NCBI RefSeq assembly: GCF_002234675.1
Contig: NC_019872.2
Location: 8,758,950 to 8,822,949 of the forward strand
Length of the DNA stretch: 64,000 bases
Origin: Oryzias latipes
Lineage: Eukaryota > Chordata > Actinopteri > Beloniformes > Adrianichthyidae
Direction of reading: 5' to 3'
Shown here: positions 34,660 through 44,867 of the stretch, piece by piece
How positions within the stretch are numbered: position 1 is the stretch's first letter
How the letters are laid out: every line of letters begins with the position of its first letter
Made by a program: the position numbers and the translations under genes
Notes under the pieces: model-generated
Told to the model about the DNA's origin: nothing
The model's input: the letters and a program-made list of their open reading frames with translations, nothing else
The model's database searches: none

Positions 34660-35217
34660 ATGCAGACACACATTGTTGCAGTTTGTTTGGCAATCATCGG
34701 CTTTCTCGGAACCATACTTATCTGCGCACTGCCTATGTGGAAGGTGACACCCTTCGTTGGGGCCAACATCATCACCGCTCAGATCTATTGGGAAGGTTTG
34801 TGGATGAACTGCGTACTACAGAGCACTGGCCAAATGCAGTGCAAAGCCTATGATTCCATTCTTGCTTTGCCACAGTACCTGCAGGGCTGTAGGGCTCTGG
34901 TCTGCGTCTCTATTGGGGTCAGCGTTTTGGCCATTGGCCTCACTGCGGTTGGGGGCCGCTGGACAAACTTCTTTGACTATGACAGGCGGACCAAAACTAA
35001 CATTGGTGTGGCTGGAGGAGCAGTGTTCATAGTGGCGGGGATCCTGTGCATCATTCCAGTCAGCTGGTCAGCCTCCATCATCATCACAGGATTTTACAGC
35101 CCAACAGCAATTGATGCCATGAGGGGAGAGCTGGGAGCTTCAATATATGTGGGGTGGGCGTCAGGGGCTCTGCTTGTAATTGGAGGAGGGATACTGTGTG
35201 GCACCTACAGATGCTGA
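34660..35217 (+). CDS. Divergent tailless claudin, 185 residues
   Basis: Claudin fold with W27, GLW46-48, C51 and C61 in loop 1, IPVSWSAS, loop 2 GFYSPTAIDAMRGELG and a GALLVIGGGILC fourth membrane segment. The stop follows directly after that segment (CGTYRC), so the cytoplasmic tail and the -YV PDZ ligand are absent. The usual GGKCTNC before segment 3 reads GGRWTNF, losing both cysteines, and QDLQAARAL reads QYLQGCRAL. I favour the start MQTHIV, level with family starts; 25 more codons are open upstream to 34585. The frame is clean, so it is either a functional divergent claudin or a recently truncated one. No tail was seen in other frames just downstream. Confidence 0.85.
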   Translation: MQTHIVAVCLAIIGFLGTILICALPMWKVTPFVGANIITAQIYWEGLWMNCVLQSTGQMQCKAYDSILALPQYLQGCRALVCVSIGVSVLAIGLTAVGGRWTNFFDYDRRTKTNIGVAGGAVFIVAGILCIIPVSWSASIIITGFYSPTAIDAMRGELGASIYVGWASGALLVIGGGILCGTYRC

Positions 35218-36882
35218 GAATGAAGACAGCGCCCCCTTTCTACACCATGCTGTATGAACTGTTTCTGTGATTAACTGTGACCCATGATTGTAGCTTTACA
35301 GTTATCATTTATTTCAATCATAGTTTACACTATGTGTTTTTATTTTTATTTTTATTTGTGGACACTGTGTAAAAATATTAATATGACACAGAAAATGAAG
35401 GATAAAGATTGAAAAGTAAAAAGTAAAGTCATTTGAGCTATTACTGTACCTTGAAAACAGTTGTTTTTCTTTGTTGAACATGTTAGCATCAAGGCACTAT
35501 GTCCAAGTTACAACATTTTTGAAGCTGTGTAAATACTTCTTTTGTTTTTAAACCTTTTCGTTTCTTGTTGTGGGGATACAGTTGTCTTTGTCAAAGATTT
35601 CTGCCATTGATGTTAAATAGTTGCTGATAAAAATTCTGGATTAATACTGCACTAAAATAAAAGAAACAGGCAAATCCTTGCCTGAAATGATTTTTTTCTT
35701 TAAAAGTATTTTTTTATGATGCTCATTTGTTGGAATATTTCTACTTTTAAATAAAAGACATAACTGAAAATGATTTTTTGTTTAGAGAAAATAGTGAATC
35801 ATTATTTTTTGTCAATTTTCTTTTGTTGCCATTTTTTGATTTACCAACATTCAAAGGATGTGTCAATGACGGTTCTGATTCATCCAGGATGACGTTGTCT
35901 TGAGGTTGAGTCATGGCATCAGGACAACATTTTACGAATCATCCAAGTAGCGTCATCAGTCTGTTTTAAAGGACATTTAAAATTGTGATACAGAAACATT
36001 TGAATGAAATGAAAGCCACATTCTATGACTGTTTGATCTATTAAACATGAGACAGATATTTGTTAGTTTCCATTTGAAAACAAAGCAGCTTTTGGAAAAA
36101 TCTGGTATAATACAGACATCTGTGGTTCAAAAACTTTCAAAAAGTAGTTTAACGTACATATTTGACCACTTTCTACGGTTTACACAAAACACATATCAAA
36201 ATTGACTAGATTTGACATCATGATATGAAAAAAACCCAATGAAATAAAACTAAATAATACTTCCAAAACAATAAGACTGACTTTCCCACAATTCTTTTTT
36301 TTTCAGAATGTAAAAAAAAATATAAAAATATATTTACTATATTAATAAAAACAAAAAAAACATCATGTCCCCAAACAAATTGTTTTGTTTTCAAGATTGC
36401 CTAGAATCTTTTTGCTAATGAGGTTTAACTCGTCTAACAATTCTAGGAAATCAAAAGGTGTGCCATTAAGGAAGTTGCTGAGCCGGTTTGCTCTAGTTTT
36501 TCTAGTTTACCTTTGCTCCCTTATGAACTTAAAAAGAAGAGCAACATAATTGTGTTTTTCGTTTTTCCTTCTTTGGAAGTTTTTTAATTTATATGGTTTG
36601 GATATGTGTGCTTTATGATCCTCATTGGGGAGCAGCTTTGGGGTAGACCTACCAGATAGGCTACTGCTTTAATGTTTCAGAACCATTTATACATTTCTCC
36701 AACAATTATTGGACCAGAACAAAATCAAAGGCTTTACTCAATATCCTTGAGTTTCTGAGCAATTGATATTCATTAAAAAAAACAACAACAAAACTTTGTC
36801 AGTTTTTCACCTTTTTGAGTCAAGATTTGTTTGGACTTAGTATTGTTCATAACTTTGAAAACATGTGAGCTGAAAAGAATGA
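35218..36882. other. Gene-free stretch, 3' flank of tailless claudin
   Basis: AT-rich. Candidate polyadenylation signals occur at about 35655 and 35750 (AATAAA). No other gene or recognised element. Confidence 0.5.
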
Positions 36883-36908
36883 GACATCTGTCTTTTTAAG
36901 TGAACTTG

Positions 36909-37621
36909 AAAAATGTTTGACATGTTGACATTTAGCTCTTAGCTCTGTTATTTTAAGGGAATCACTAAAATAAGTGTACTTTTTTTTGGAATCATACTTT
37001 AGATTTTCATTACGGTGAAACTAAAATGATGTCAGGAAAATTCTGCTCTGTCCATCTAGTTTCTATTATTAAATAAATAAATAACGGTGGCGCAGTGGTT
37101 AGCGCTCTTGCCTCACAGCAAATAGGTCCCCGGTTCAAGTCCCGGCTGGGGGACATGAAAAACACAACATCAATGGGGGACCTTTCTGTGTGGAGTTTGC
37201 ATGTTCTCCCCGTGCATGCGTGGGTTTTCTCCGGGATCTCCGGCTTCCTCCCACCGTCCAAAAACACGCTTCATAGGTTAATTGGCAACTCTAAATTGAC
37301 CATAGGTGTGAGAGTGAATGGATGTGTGATTGAGGATATTCTACCCTGCGACAGACTGGCGACCAGTCCAGGACATCCCTTGCCTACGCCCAAGTAGCCG
37401 GGATAGGCTCCGGCAACCCCGTGACCCCGAAAGGGAATAAACGGTTTAGAAGATGAATGAATAAATAAATATGTATATTTGTCTCGAAATACTGGCAATC
37501 TAAAGTCCTTTTTTATATTTAGCATAGTCACCGCTTGTTTTAGTGTGCCATTTAAAAAAAAAGCAATAAAAATGCTCTTAATAAATAGAATAAAAATGTA
37601 ACCCTAACGATGAAAACATTT
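36909..37621. mobile_element. Second copy of the ~325 bp repeat, with nested SINE and 26 bp flanking duplication
   Basis: The sequence repeats 30286-30611, interrupted at its AAATAAATAAAT run by the SINE at 37085-37460. Immediately outside, 36883-36908 and 37622-37647 are a perfect 26 bp direct repeat (starting GACATCTGTC), the signature of an insertion. No inverted termini, no coding frame. The insertion mechanism is not identified. Confidence 0.7.
37085..37460 (+). mobile_element. tRNA-derived SINE, complete
   Basis: A RNA polymerase III A box (TGGCGCAGTGG, 37088-37098) and B box (GGTTCAAGTCC, 37132-37142) form a tRNA-like head. The body shares blocks with 1-300 (GGAGTTTGCATGTTCTCCCC, TCCTCCCACCGTCC, GGTTAATTGG, CCTGCGACAGACTGGCGACC), ending GATGAATGAATAAATAAAT. 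Inserted in the AAATAAAT run of the ~325 bp repeat. Confidence 0.85.
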
Positions 37622-38119
37622 GACATCTGTCTTTTTAAGTGAACTTGCTTGCCTTTACTTAACTTAAAAGTCTGTTTTGTCTCTGACAGTTTTGGTTGGC
37701 AACACTGTCGTTTTGGATGTCGCATGTTCAATTCAATGGTTGGGTGTAGTTTATTTTCCAGTTATTGTTTTAAAAATTTGTTTGACTTCAGAATTTTACA
37801 GTTGTCATGAATGAATAAAACATCGTGTTGGTTTTTCTGATAAGCTTTTTCATCTTAATACTTCGTTTCGTCGGCTGAAACTTGGCTTTCTTGGAAAGAA
37901 TTCCAGACGAGCCATCCAGTTTGACCACTTTGTTCTGTGAGGTCACAACTGTTACAGAGCAAACTCCACCCAAAGAATGCTCCTTCATAACTGAGTTGAT
38001 ATGTCTTATCTCTGAAATTGGGAGCAGAACCACTTTCGACTGCCGTTGACAAATAAACCTCTCCAGCTCTTAGAAGGAAGACATTACAACATCTCAAGAG
38101 ACTAGATCACAGGATCAAC

Positions 38120-38755
38120 ATGGTTTCCAACAGAAGGCAACTTTTGGGGTTGTTTTTGTGCATTTTTGGAGTTCTGGGGACAATCGTCGTCTGCGGTCTC
38201 CCATGCTGGAAGGTCACAGCCTTCATTGGATCCAACATTATCACCGCTCAGGTGATATGGGAGGGTATATGGCTCAACTGTGTCACCCAGAGTACAGGGC
38301 AGATGCAATGCAAATTCTACGACTCCCTACTGATCTTACCTCAGGACCTGCAGGCGGCCCGGGCCCTGGTCATCATTTCCCTAGTCGCCGGAGTCTTCGG
38401 GATTTTGCTTAGTGTGGCTGGGGGGAAATGCACCAACTTTGTGTCAGATGAAATCCAAAAAGGCAAAATAACCATTGCTGCTGGAATTGTTTTCCTCCTT
38501 GCGGGTCTTCTGGTGATGATTCCTGTCTGCTGGAGTGCCAGTACCATTATTCAGGATTTTTACAACCCAATGCTGGTCGAAGCTCAGAAGAGAGAGTTGG
38601 GAGCCTCCCTTTACATCGGATGGGGATCTGCAGGGCTGCTGTTCCTGGGTGGAGCCCTCCTTTGCAGCTCTTGTCCTCCAAGCGAACAAGAATATTACGG
38701 TCAAGATATCAAGTATTCCAAGGCTCAGTCTGCGCAATCCCAAAAATATGTCTAA
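38120..38755 (+). CDS. Claudin (claudin 3/4-like), 211 residues
   Basis: Intronless claudin starting [20 protein letters not shown], with W30 (in an unusual PCWK), GIW49-51, C54 and C64, [12 protein letters not shown] (the second Cys replaced by Phe), IPVCWSAS, loop 2 [16 protein letters not shown], the [15 protein letters not shown] fourth membrane segment and a tail ending QSQKYV (-YV PDZ ligand). The basic N-terminus (NRRQ) differs from the usual short neutral one. It lies downstream of the tailless claudin and upstream of the long-tailed one in the same orientation. Confidence 0.95.
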   Translation: MVSNRRQLLGLFLCIFGVLGTIVVCGLPCWKVTAFIGSNIITAQVIWEGIWLNCVTQSTGQMQCKFYDSLLILPQDLQAARALVIISLVAGVFGILLSVAGGKCTNFVSDEIQKGKITIAAGIVFLLAGLLVMIPVCWSASTIIQDFYNPMLVEAQKRELGASLYIGWGSAGLLFLGGALLCSSCPPSEQEYYGQDIKYSKAQSAQSQKYV

Positions 38756-39518
38756 GTCTCTGATTGACAATTGTATTTGGGGGTTTTTCTTATTCAATAT
38801 CTCAGTATAGTCTATGTCTTAAAGGCAGTTGTGTTTTAAGATTTGTATCTTTTTTTCTTTTATTTCTTTGCTTTTGTTACAGTATGTGTAAGAAAAAAGT
38901 GTTTTACATTTTAAAAACAAATGTTTATTGAAAATTTACATTTACAAATGCTACTGTAACCTAAATGCTGACTTTCATATATATATATATATTGCTTTGT
39001 TGAAGTCATTAAGCATTGCTATGTTAGTGGGTATGACTCATGTTATGTTAGAAAGGGTAATGTTTTTTTAATAAGATGATTCATTTGTTATTTAGATAAC
39101 TTTGTGTCACTGTCTGTCATTACTGTTAAGGAGATTCTGCTGTATCATCTTTTCTGCTGCTTAGAGCTGCTTGTACAGATGACTCAAGAGGGAAAAATGA
39201 TTTGGTTGATCTGGTTTGGCAACTGGTTCTGAAAGTTTCCCCTAAAACAGGTTGTGTGACATTGCATTCAGTTTGCCATTTTAAAATGGAATTGAAGTAA
39301 AAAGACAAAACTGTTTCACTATTTGTTCTCTGTGTTTTTATTGGAGAGGATGGGGTCACAATGTAAAAACTCAGAGGGAAATTAGCAAAGAAAAAGTGAA
39401 AACAGTAGTAATTGTTGAAATGAGTGAGAAAGAGGAAATAAAAAAGTCATGTTTGTAACCCTTTGCTTTGGTCCTTTTTTTTAAAATAAATGTCAGTCAT
39501 TACAAATTACAACACAAG

Positions 39519-40574
39519 CAGTGGCGGAGCTCGAACATTTTAAATGGGGTGGCGGGAGAGGGGCAGAAGTCTTTAGAAGGGTGGCAAATGAGAACAGCAG
39601 AGCAAAATAAAGGATCAAAAACAAGTTTTTCAAATAGTTTAATTATTGATGTTACTTAGAAAACATTAGTTCTGTTAAGTGAGGTGCTATTATAGATGCT
39701 TAAATTGATGATCTCTTAACTCCTTGACACCTGATTGTTTTTCCAATTCTGCACAACATGTTTTTATATTTAAGTAAATGCTAAATAAAGTTAACATGGT
39801 AAATTTGACAATAGCACATAAAATAGATAATCAAAAAATATTAGTTAAAATAGACAGGTCTGTCACAAATCGGCAACAAGCAGCATCTACTGTATGATTT
39901 AAAAAACACCTGTAGCTGTATTTTCACGCTAATGACTGACAGAACAAATAAACCACTTCCATGAACAATAAACATACAAACACAAAGCTTCAGTTGAATT
40001 GTCCTTTCAATGCAGAAAATGTGTATTGCTTTAGTTCAACTGTGAAAAACATTTGCTGTTTTTGTGTGGCCACAGACCAATGTTGCAGTCTCCACATTTG
40101 AGTCTGGCTCTTCAGCGTTGACGCTCATTTTCCACCACTGGTCAGTGTCCCTCAGCATCTGTGTGGACTTCCTGTGCAGAAATGACTTTGGCGCCACCCT
40201 TAGCGGTTCTCCCTCAAACTGCCGTTCAACAGATAGGTGGAGCTGCTGGTTTCCCCCTTACGGCTTCAGCACTGGTGTGTTGTAATGTACATGATGCTTC
40301 TTATCAGAGTCTTCAAATCGTCAAATATCTTTTTAAAAATTAATCCTAAGTACTCTACGGCTTCATGCTAGTGAGACAAGTAATGAATGGTATTTGGGGT
40401 GCGTTTTGAGTGAAACCACTTTGAGGCCAGAACGTCTCTGTCGGCATCAAGGGGTCTATGTCAACGTCGACTCAAAAATTGTGGTCTCACGTGAGGGGGC
40501 AAAGCTTTTTTGCTGGGGTGGCTGCCCCCCCCCCCCCTCCTCCACCACCATGCCACCCTGTAGCTCCGCCCCTG
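39519..40574. mobile_element. Non-autonomous hAT-like transposon, ~1.06 kb
   Basis: The left end CAGTGGCGGAGCTCGAAC and the reverse-complemented right end CAGGGGCGGAGCTACAGG are inverted termini of the common fish hAT type. Flanks AACACAAG and CACAATAG may be a decayed 8 bp target duplication (5 of 8 match). No transposase frame. A run of about 14 C lies at 40527-40540 near the right end. Confidence 0.6.
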
Positions 40575-40689
40575 CACAATAGCATATATCTGGAGTATTT
40601 TCGAGTCAGCAATCCAGCAGCAAGCACTGCAGGTGGTGGGAGGGGCAAAAAGCTGGTTCTGGTAGGTGCTCTGGTATACTGTAGGCCAT

Positions 40690-41115
40690 AGAAAAGAAGA
40701 ATCTTGAAGCAATTTAGGCAGATGGACCATTCAGCGCCTCAGAAGAGGGAGGCAGATTTCTACCAATACAGTTTTCTGTGCGGGTGGTGAGCTGCTGATC
40801 TCTCTGGAATTCCAGTGACACCCCTACTGTTGACTAAGCAGAGGCTGAGGGTGGGCTAGTCCAAACAAACTGCTTGATGACAAGACACAAGGGGTGGGTG
40901 AGGACCAACCTGAGTTGCACAAGTCTCTGGATGATGTGTGGCTATCTTGTGTGACACGCCTTTGGGACATTACAAGTTGGAGACAGTGCCTCTGGACTGA
41001 CATTCTGAGGTGGTGATCCTTCTCTTCAACAAGGGGCACTGGAGGATGTGCTCCAACTACAGGGAGATACCACTACTCAGGCTTTTTGGCAAAGTCTACT
41101 CTAGTGTACTAGAGC
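40690..41115 (+). pseudogene. Decayed RTE/Rex3-like LINE fragment
   Basis: GTGCCTCTGGACTGACATTC, then GTGGTGATCCTTCTCTTC, CAACAAGGGGCACTGGAGG, ATGTGCTCCAACTACAGGG and CAGGCTTTTTGGCAAAGTC align base by base with the minus-strand LINE at 52415-53960 (the VPLDWQTGVVVPLFEKGDRR region). Many substitutions and frameshifts. An old, partial copy. Confidence 0.6.
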
Positions 41116-41515
41116 ATTGACCATAAGAGAATTGGACTGAGTGAGTGTGACGTCACCCATAGAAAATGACTTGCTTGTGTTTCCAACCAAATAAGGTCAA
41201 TTCAGCCGCCATTCTTTTGCAATACGTCAGTCACCATTTTGGAACCAGATGTCCTCAGTAAGCCATAATTGCCCCGTTTCGGTCTGAGTGTACATTTTTA
41301 AGGCAGCCACTTTTTCCAATCAGGAGTGAGCATGTTAGAAGGCCACACCCCTTCTACTGAAAGCGGGCTCTGGAGTATCTGTCAAGTGGTAGGGAGTGGT
41401 GGTGTTAAAGCCCTAAGACCTGTGGGTGTGTTTTCCTGTATTGTCTCCTCCTCCTACACAGGTGCAGGTTTTTTGGAAGTCAGATGACTGAAATAATACG
41501 TCCTCTTTAGGAAGT

Positions 41516-41799
41516 TGTTATGGGAGTATTCCTCTGGTCTTCCTGACACGTCCAGATCCGTTGCTGCAGCTCTCCGTGTCTCACCTACTCACTTGCAGGC
41601 ACTCATCTGTTTGACTCCAGTTCGTTTGCTACATTTGACAAACAAACATTCCCAGACACTCGTGCAACAACACACCTTCACTCTTTCTGTTATTTCATTG
41701 TTTATTATTCTTTATACGTATTAAACTACAGGTACTTCAAGTGCTAAAACTGGGCTTTGTCTCCTTTCTTTTGGTTAGGCTTAAGAGCAAACCATAACA
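41516..41799. repeat. LTR-like segment (TGTTATGG ... CCATAACA)
   Basis: A 284 bp segment with TG...CA ends and an 8 bp inverted terminus. The flanks (GAAGT and CAGAG) do not match, so no target duplication supports it. It may be a solo LTR of another fossil family or a chance resemblance. Confidence 0.3.
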
Positions 41800-41809
41800 C
41801 AGAGCCACA

Positions 41810-41940
41810 GGTGGTCCTTGCTAGTTTGATGCCCTGGGCGAAACACTGGACGGTACCCATTCAGTGTCTTGCCCAAAGACACTTGGACAACTAGGGTCGA
41901 TCACTCTGACCCTGGACCATAGCTGCTCAAATTTCTAGAT
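41810..41940. repeat. Teleost interspersed repeat fragment (GTGTCTTGCCCAA type)
   Basis: CAGTGTCTTGCCCAAAGACAC and the following text resemble 47255-47460. The interval 41940-42390 that follows shows nothing recognisable. Confidence 0.4.
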
Positions 41941-42391
41941 GCAGCAAGGGGCCGAAGGGAGTCTGATCTTGAGACTGCAATATTTCATTTTTGCTTTTTG
42001 CAAATGACCCTAGCGCCTACCTACGGATACATTCTGAGCATATTCCACTGGAAAGAAGCTCTGGAAAAAGACCCAGTACATGTTGGAGGAGCTATGTCTC
42101 TCAGTTGGCAGTTTCAACCCAGCAGAGGAAGATTCTGTGGGAACTTTTGCTCAGACTGCAGAATTCACAACCCAGTGCCAGATAAGCACAGGAGGATGGA
42201 AGTGGGATGTATATAATTGGCTGAATTGTCCGTTTTTGTCAATTTAGTCTTAGTCTTTTTAATTTGAAAAGTTTCCCCTTCTGACATTACATATTTAAAA
42301 GCCTGAAAAAATATTGGTGCGTGGGTTGTTTAAATTATTAGAAGCATAGAACTTAACAAATGAAAATTACAATGAAAGACATTGAACATGA

Positions 42392-42418
42392 AAATAAATA
42401 AATAAATGAATGAATGAA

Positions 42419-42497
<79 letters not shown>
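42392..42497. repeat. (AAAT)n microsatellite
   Basis: About 25 tandem AAAT units with two ATGA interruptions near the left end. Confidence 0.95.
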
Positions 42498-42499
<2 letters not shown>

Positions 42500-43092
42500 A
42501 AAAAATTAGAAGACCAGTCAAAAGCAACAGTTTATAAAGTATGTTTTTGGTCCCTTTAAGGTCCCTGCAAATATACAACTTTGACTTTTATTTTGTGAAA
42601 TGTAGGTTCTCTCCCTGATGTTAAGTGAAGAAAATCCTACATAAAGTTAGCTGAAAGTGACATCTGGGTTAAAAATTGGACACGTGCAATAAGAAAATAA
42701 CTTAATGAGGCCTTATAAGGGTGCTCCATAAAACCGTGGTTGATGACACACGGCACACCATTATTTAAATGAAGAGCTCACTTCCAAGGTTTGTACGGTG
42801 TTAAATGTCCGCATGACATTCTTTGGGCAAATTCTATTTCAGAGGCTCAGAGTTTCAGTTCCTGGAGTCAGATGAAAAACTAGATTCGGCAAAAAGAAAG
42901 GAGAAGTCAAAAGGCGTTTTTACAAGACTTTGGCTGTCAAAAAAAAAAGTTAAAGGATGCTGGTCAAATTGCTATTATACAAAAAAACAGGATTCAGCAA
43001 AATTATTTTACGGGAGAACAATTGAGGAGACGAGGCAGGGTGAAATTAGTAAGAAATATCCATGAGTGTTTTGTGAGTTTCTGTGTGCATAG

Positions 43093-43123
<31 letters not shown>

Positions 43124-43130
43124 GGGGGGG
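43093..43130. repeat. (GT)n followed by a ~24-base G run
   Basis: GTGTGTGTGTGTGT then about 24 consecutive G. The pure G run may be prone to length errors in assembly. Confidence 0.9.
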
Positions 43131-43922
43131 TCATGTTTCAAACTGGTTTTGTTGCAGTGTACATGCAGAACCAGTTTTGTCTCACGAAAAATTTCCCCTG
43201 GTTTTACATAAAAAACATGCCACATTTGTTCCTTGTGCGTTGCAATGATGTAGGTGCAAATGATAGTAATTCTAATAATGATGCAAAGTTAAAATCATAC
43301 TAAATATTTCTTACCAAAAAAAAGGTATGTGTCAATAAAATAATATAACGAAAAGTAATCTAATTTGCCATTGTTTTTATTTTAATGAGTTTAAAAATAG
43401 AGTTTTTGTTTTTAAAAATTTCCGAAACAAGTGAGGATAAAGAGGTAGGGAAAAGATGATCTCACTGCCACTGGGTGTGGCGGATGTGTACCTGACCGAT
43501 GGAACACATAACTGGTTGGGTGACAGAAGAAGAGAAGAGAAAGAAGGAAAGAGTGAAGGGGAGGAGAGGGGACTAATTGGTCATACAAAAGGGGAGGGGC
43601 ACACAGACGGAAACATCCTGTAAACAAATGAAGCCTAGTGTTAGGTAAAAGTTACCGAAGGTAGAAGAATTGACTGAACCAGTCAGACAGGGCTCAGCAT
43701 TCTGAAAGCAGCTGTTTAAAAAAATAAAAGCACATCAATGGAGGTATATGAAAAAGACACGGAGAGTTAACGAAGACCGAACAAAGGAAGCTCTCGGGTG
43801 ACCAGTGATCAGCTGCAGCCAAGCCAAAAGAAGCGCCACAAAAATCCAGGAAACCAAACGAGTACTCCTCACAGGTCTGTGAACATTATTTAAGACGTTG
43901 CAACGACCTCTGTTTCTACATC

Positions 43923-44867
43923 ATGGCCTCCACCGCAATTCAGATGTTGGCCAGTGTCCTGTGCCTCATTGGTTGGATGGGGACCATCATCTGCTGCCTA
44001 CTACCCATGTGGAAGGTCACTGCCTTCGTCGGCACCAGCATTGTTACCGCACAGATAGTCTTGGAGGGCATCTGGATGGCTTGTATAACTCAAAGTACAG
44101 GACAAATACAGTGCAAGCCCTATGAGTCCGTCCTCGCACTGACCTCTGACCTTCAGGCAGCGAGGGCTCTCACTGTCCTTGCAATTTTTATGGGAGGTGT
44201 AGGCCTCATTCTGGCCTTTGTTGGAGGAAAGTGCACGCGCTTCTTGGATGATGAAGAAGCTGGGAAAAAGGAAAAAGTGGCTATTGCAGCAGGTGTAGCG
44301 CTGCTAGCTTCGGGGCTGTTCTGTCTGATTCCCACAGCTTGGGCTGCCGCGGTGATAGTGAAGCAGTTTTATAACCCTTCTTCGACTTCTCAGCCGTGGG
44401 AGCTGGGAGCCTGTCTTTATATTGGTTGGGGAGCATCAGTTTTGCTTTTCCTTGGAGGCTGTTTGTTTATCAAGTCTGCATGTTCGTTCAAAGCCAACAT
44501 TAAGGACAAGAGTCCCTCTGTCCACTACATGGTGGCTCGCTCCAACGGGTCTACCTATCCAGGTTCTGGGTACAGCCGGGTGCCTTCAGCCCCCCATCAG
44601 CCTATTAGTATCATAACGACCAAGCCTCAAAGCTACAGAGAGATGACTACAGCCCCTCCTCCATATGCAACTTCCCCATTTGGTTCTCTGTCCAAGCCAG
44701 AGATAACAGAGGAGTCCGAAAGATCGTGGGCGCCATCACCTATGTCAGAACTGAGTGAGGCGCCATCCACAAAATCCCAGCTGGAGAAAAAAGAAATGGA
44801 GGAGACTTTATCAGCCAATAGTGACACTGAAGAGGTTGCCCAAGATGGAGCAAGAACATACCTGTGA
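43923..44867 (+). CDS. Long-tailed claudin, 314 residues, no -YV end
   Basis: Intronless claudin with W30, GIW49-51, C54 and C64, FVGGKCTRFLDDEE, a PTAWAA in place of PVSWSA, loop 2 QFYNPSSTSQPWELG, and a fourth membrane segment ending near residue 185. About 130 further residues form a Pro/Ser/Thr-rich cytoplasmic tail with VHYMVARSNGS, a PPxY motif (P245-P246-P247-Y248, a WW-domain ligand type) and an acidic Glu/Ser-rich end. The protein ends -ARTYL, so the usual -YV PDZ ligand is missing, although a C-terminal Leu could still fit some PDZ domains. Typical claudins have 20-45 tail residues. It ends the array on the METTL27 side. The WW and PDZ roles are inference. Confidence 0.93.
   Translation: MASTAIQMLASVLCLIGWMGTIICCLLPMWKVTAFVGTSIVTAQIVLEGIWMACITQSTGQIQCKPYESVLALTSDLQAARALTVLAIFMGGVGLILAFVGGKCTRFLDDEEAGKKEKVAIAAGVALLASGLFCLIPTAWAAAVIVKQFYNPSSTSQPWELGACLYIGWGASVLLFLGGCLFIKSACSFKANIKDKSPSVHYMVARSNGSTYPGSGYSRVPSAPHQPISIITTKPQSYREMTTAPPPYATSPFGSLSKPEITEESERSWAPSPMSELSEAPSTKSQLEKKEMEETLSANSDTEEVAQDGARTYL

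Noticed and set aside
37088-37142. tRNA-like sequence with A and B boxes
   Set aside because: It continues into a known repeat body shared with 1-300, so it is the head of a SINE, not a tRNA gene.
41119-41460. Possible further interspersed repeat (GTGACGTCACCCATAG region)
   Set aside because: Resembles a fish repeat I could not place and has no visible ends or duplication.
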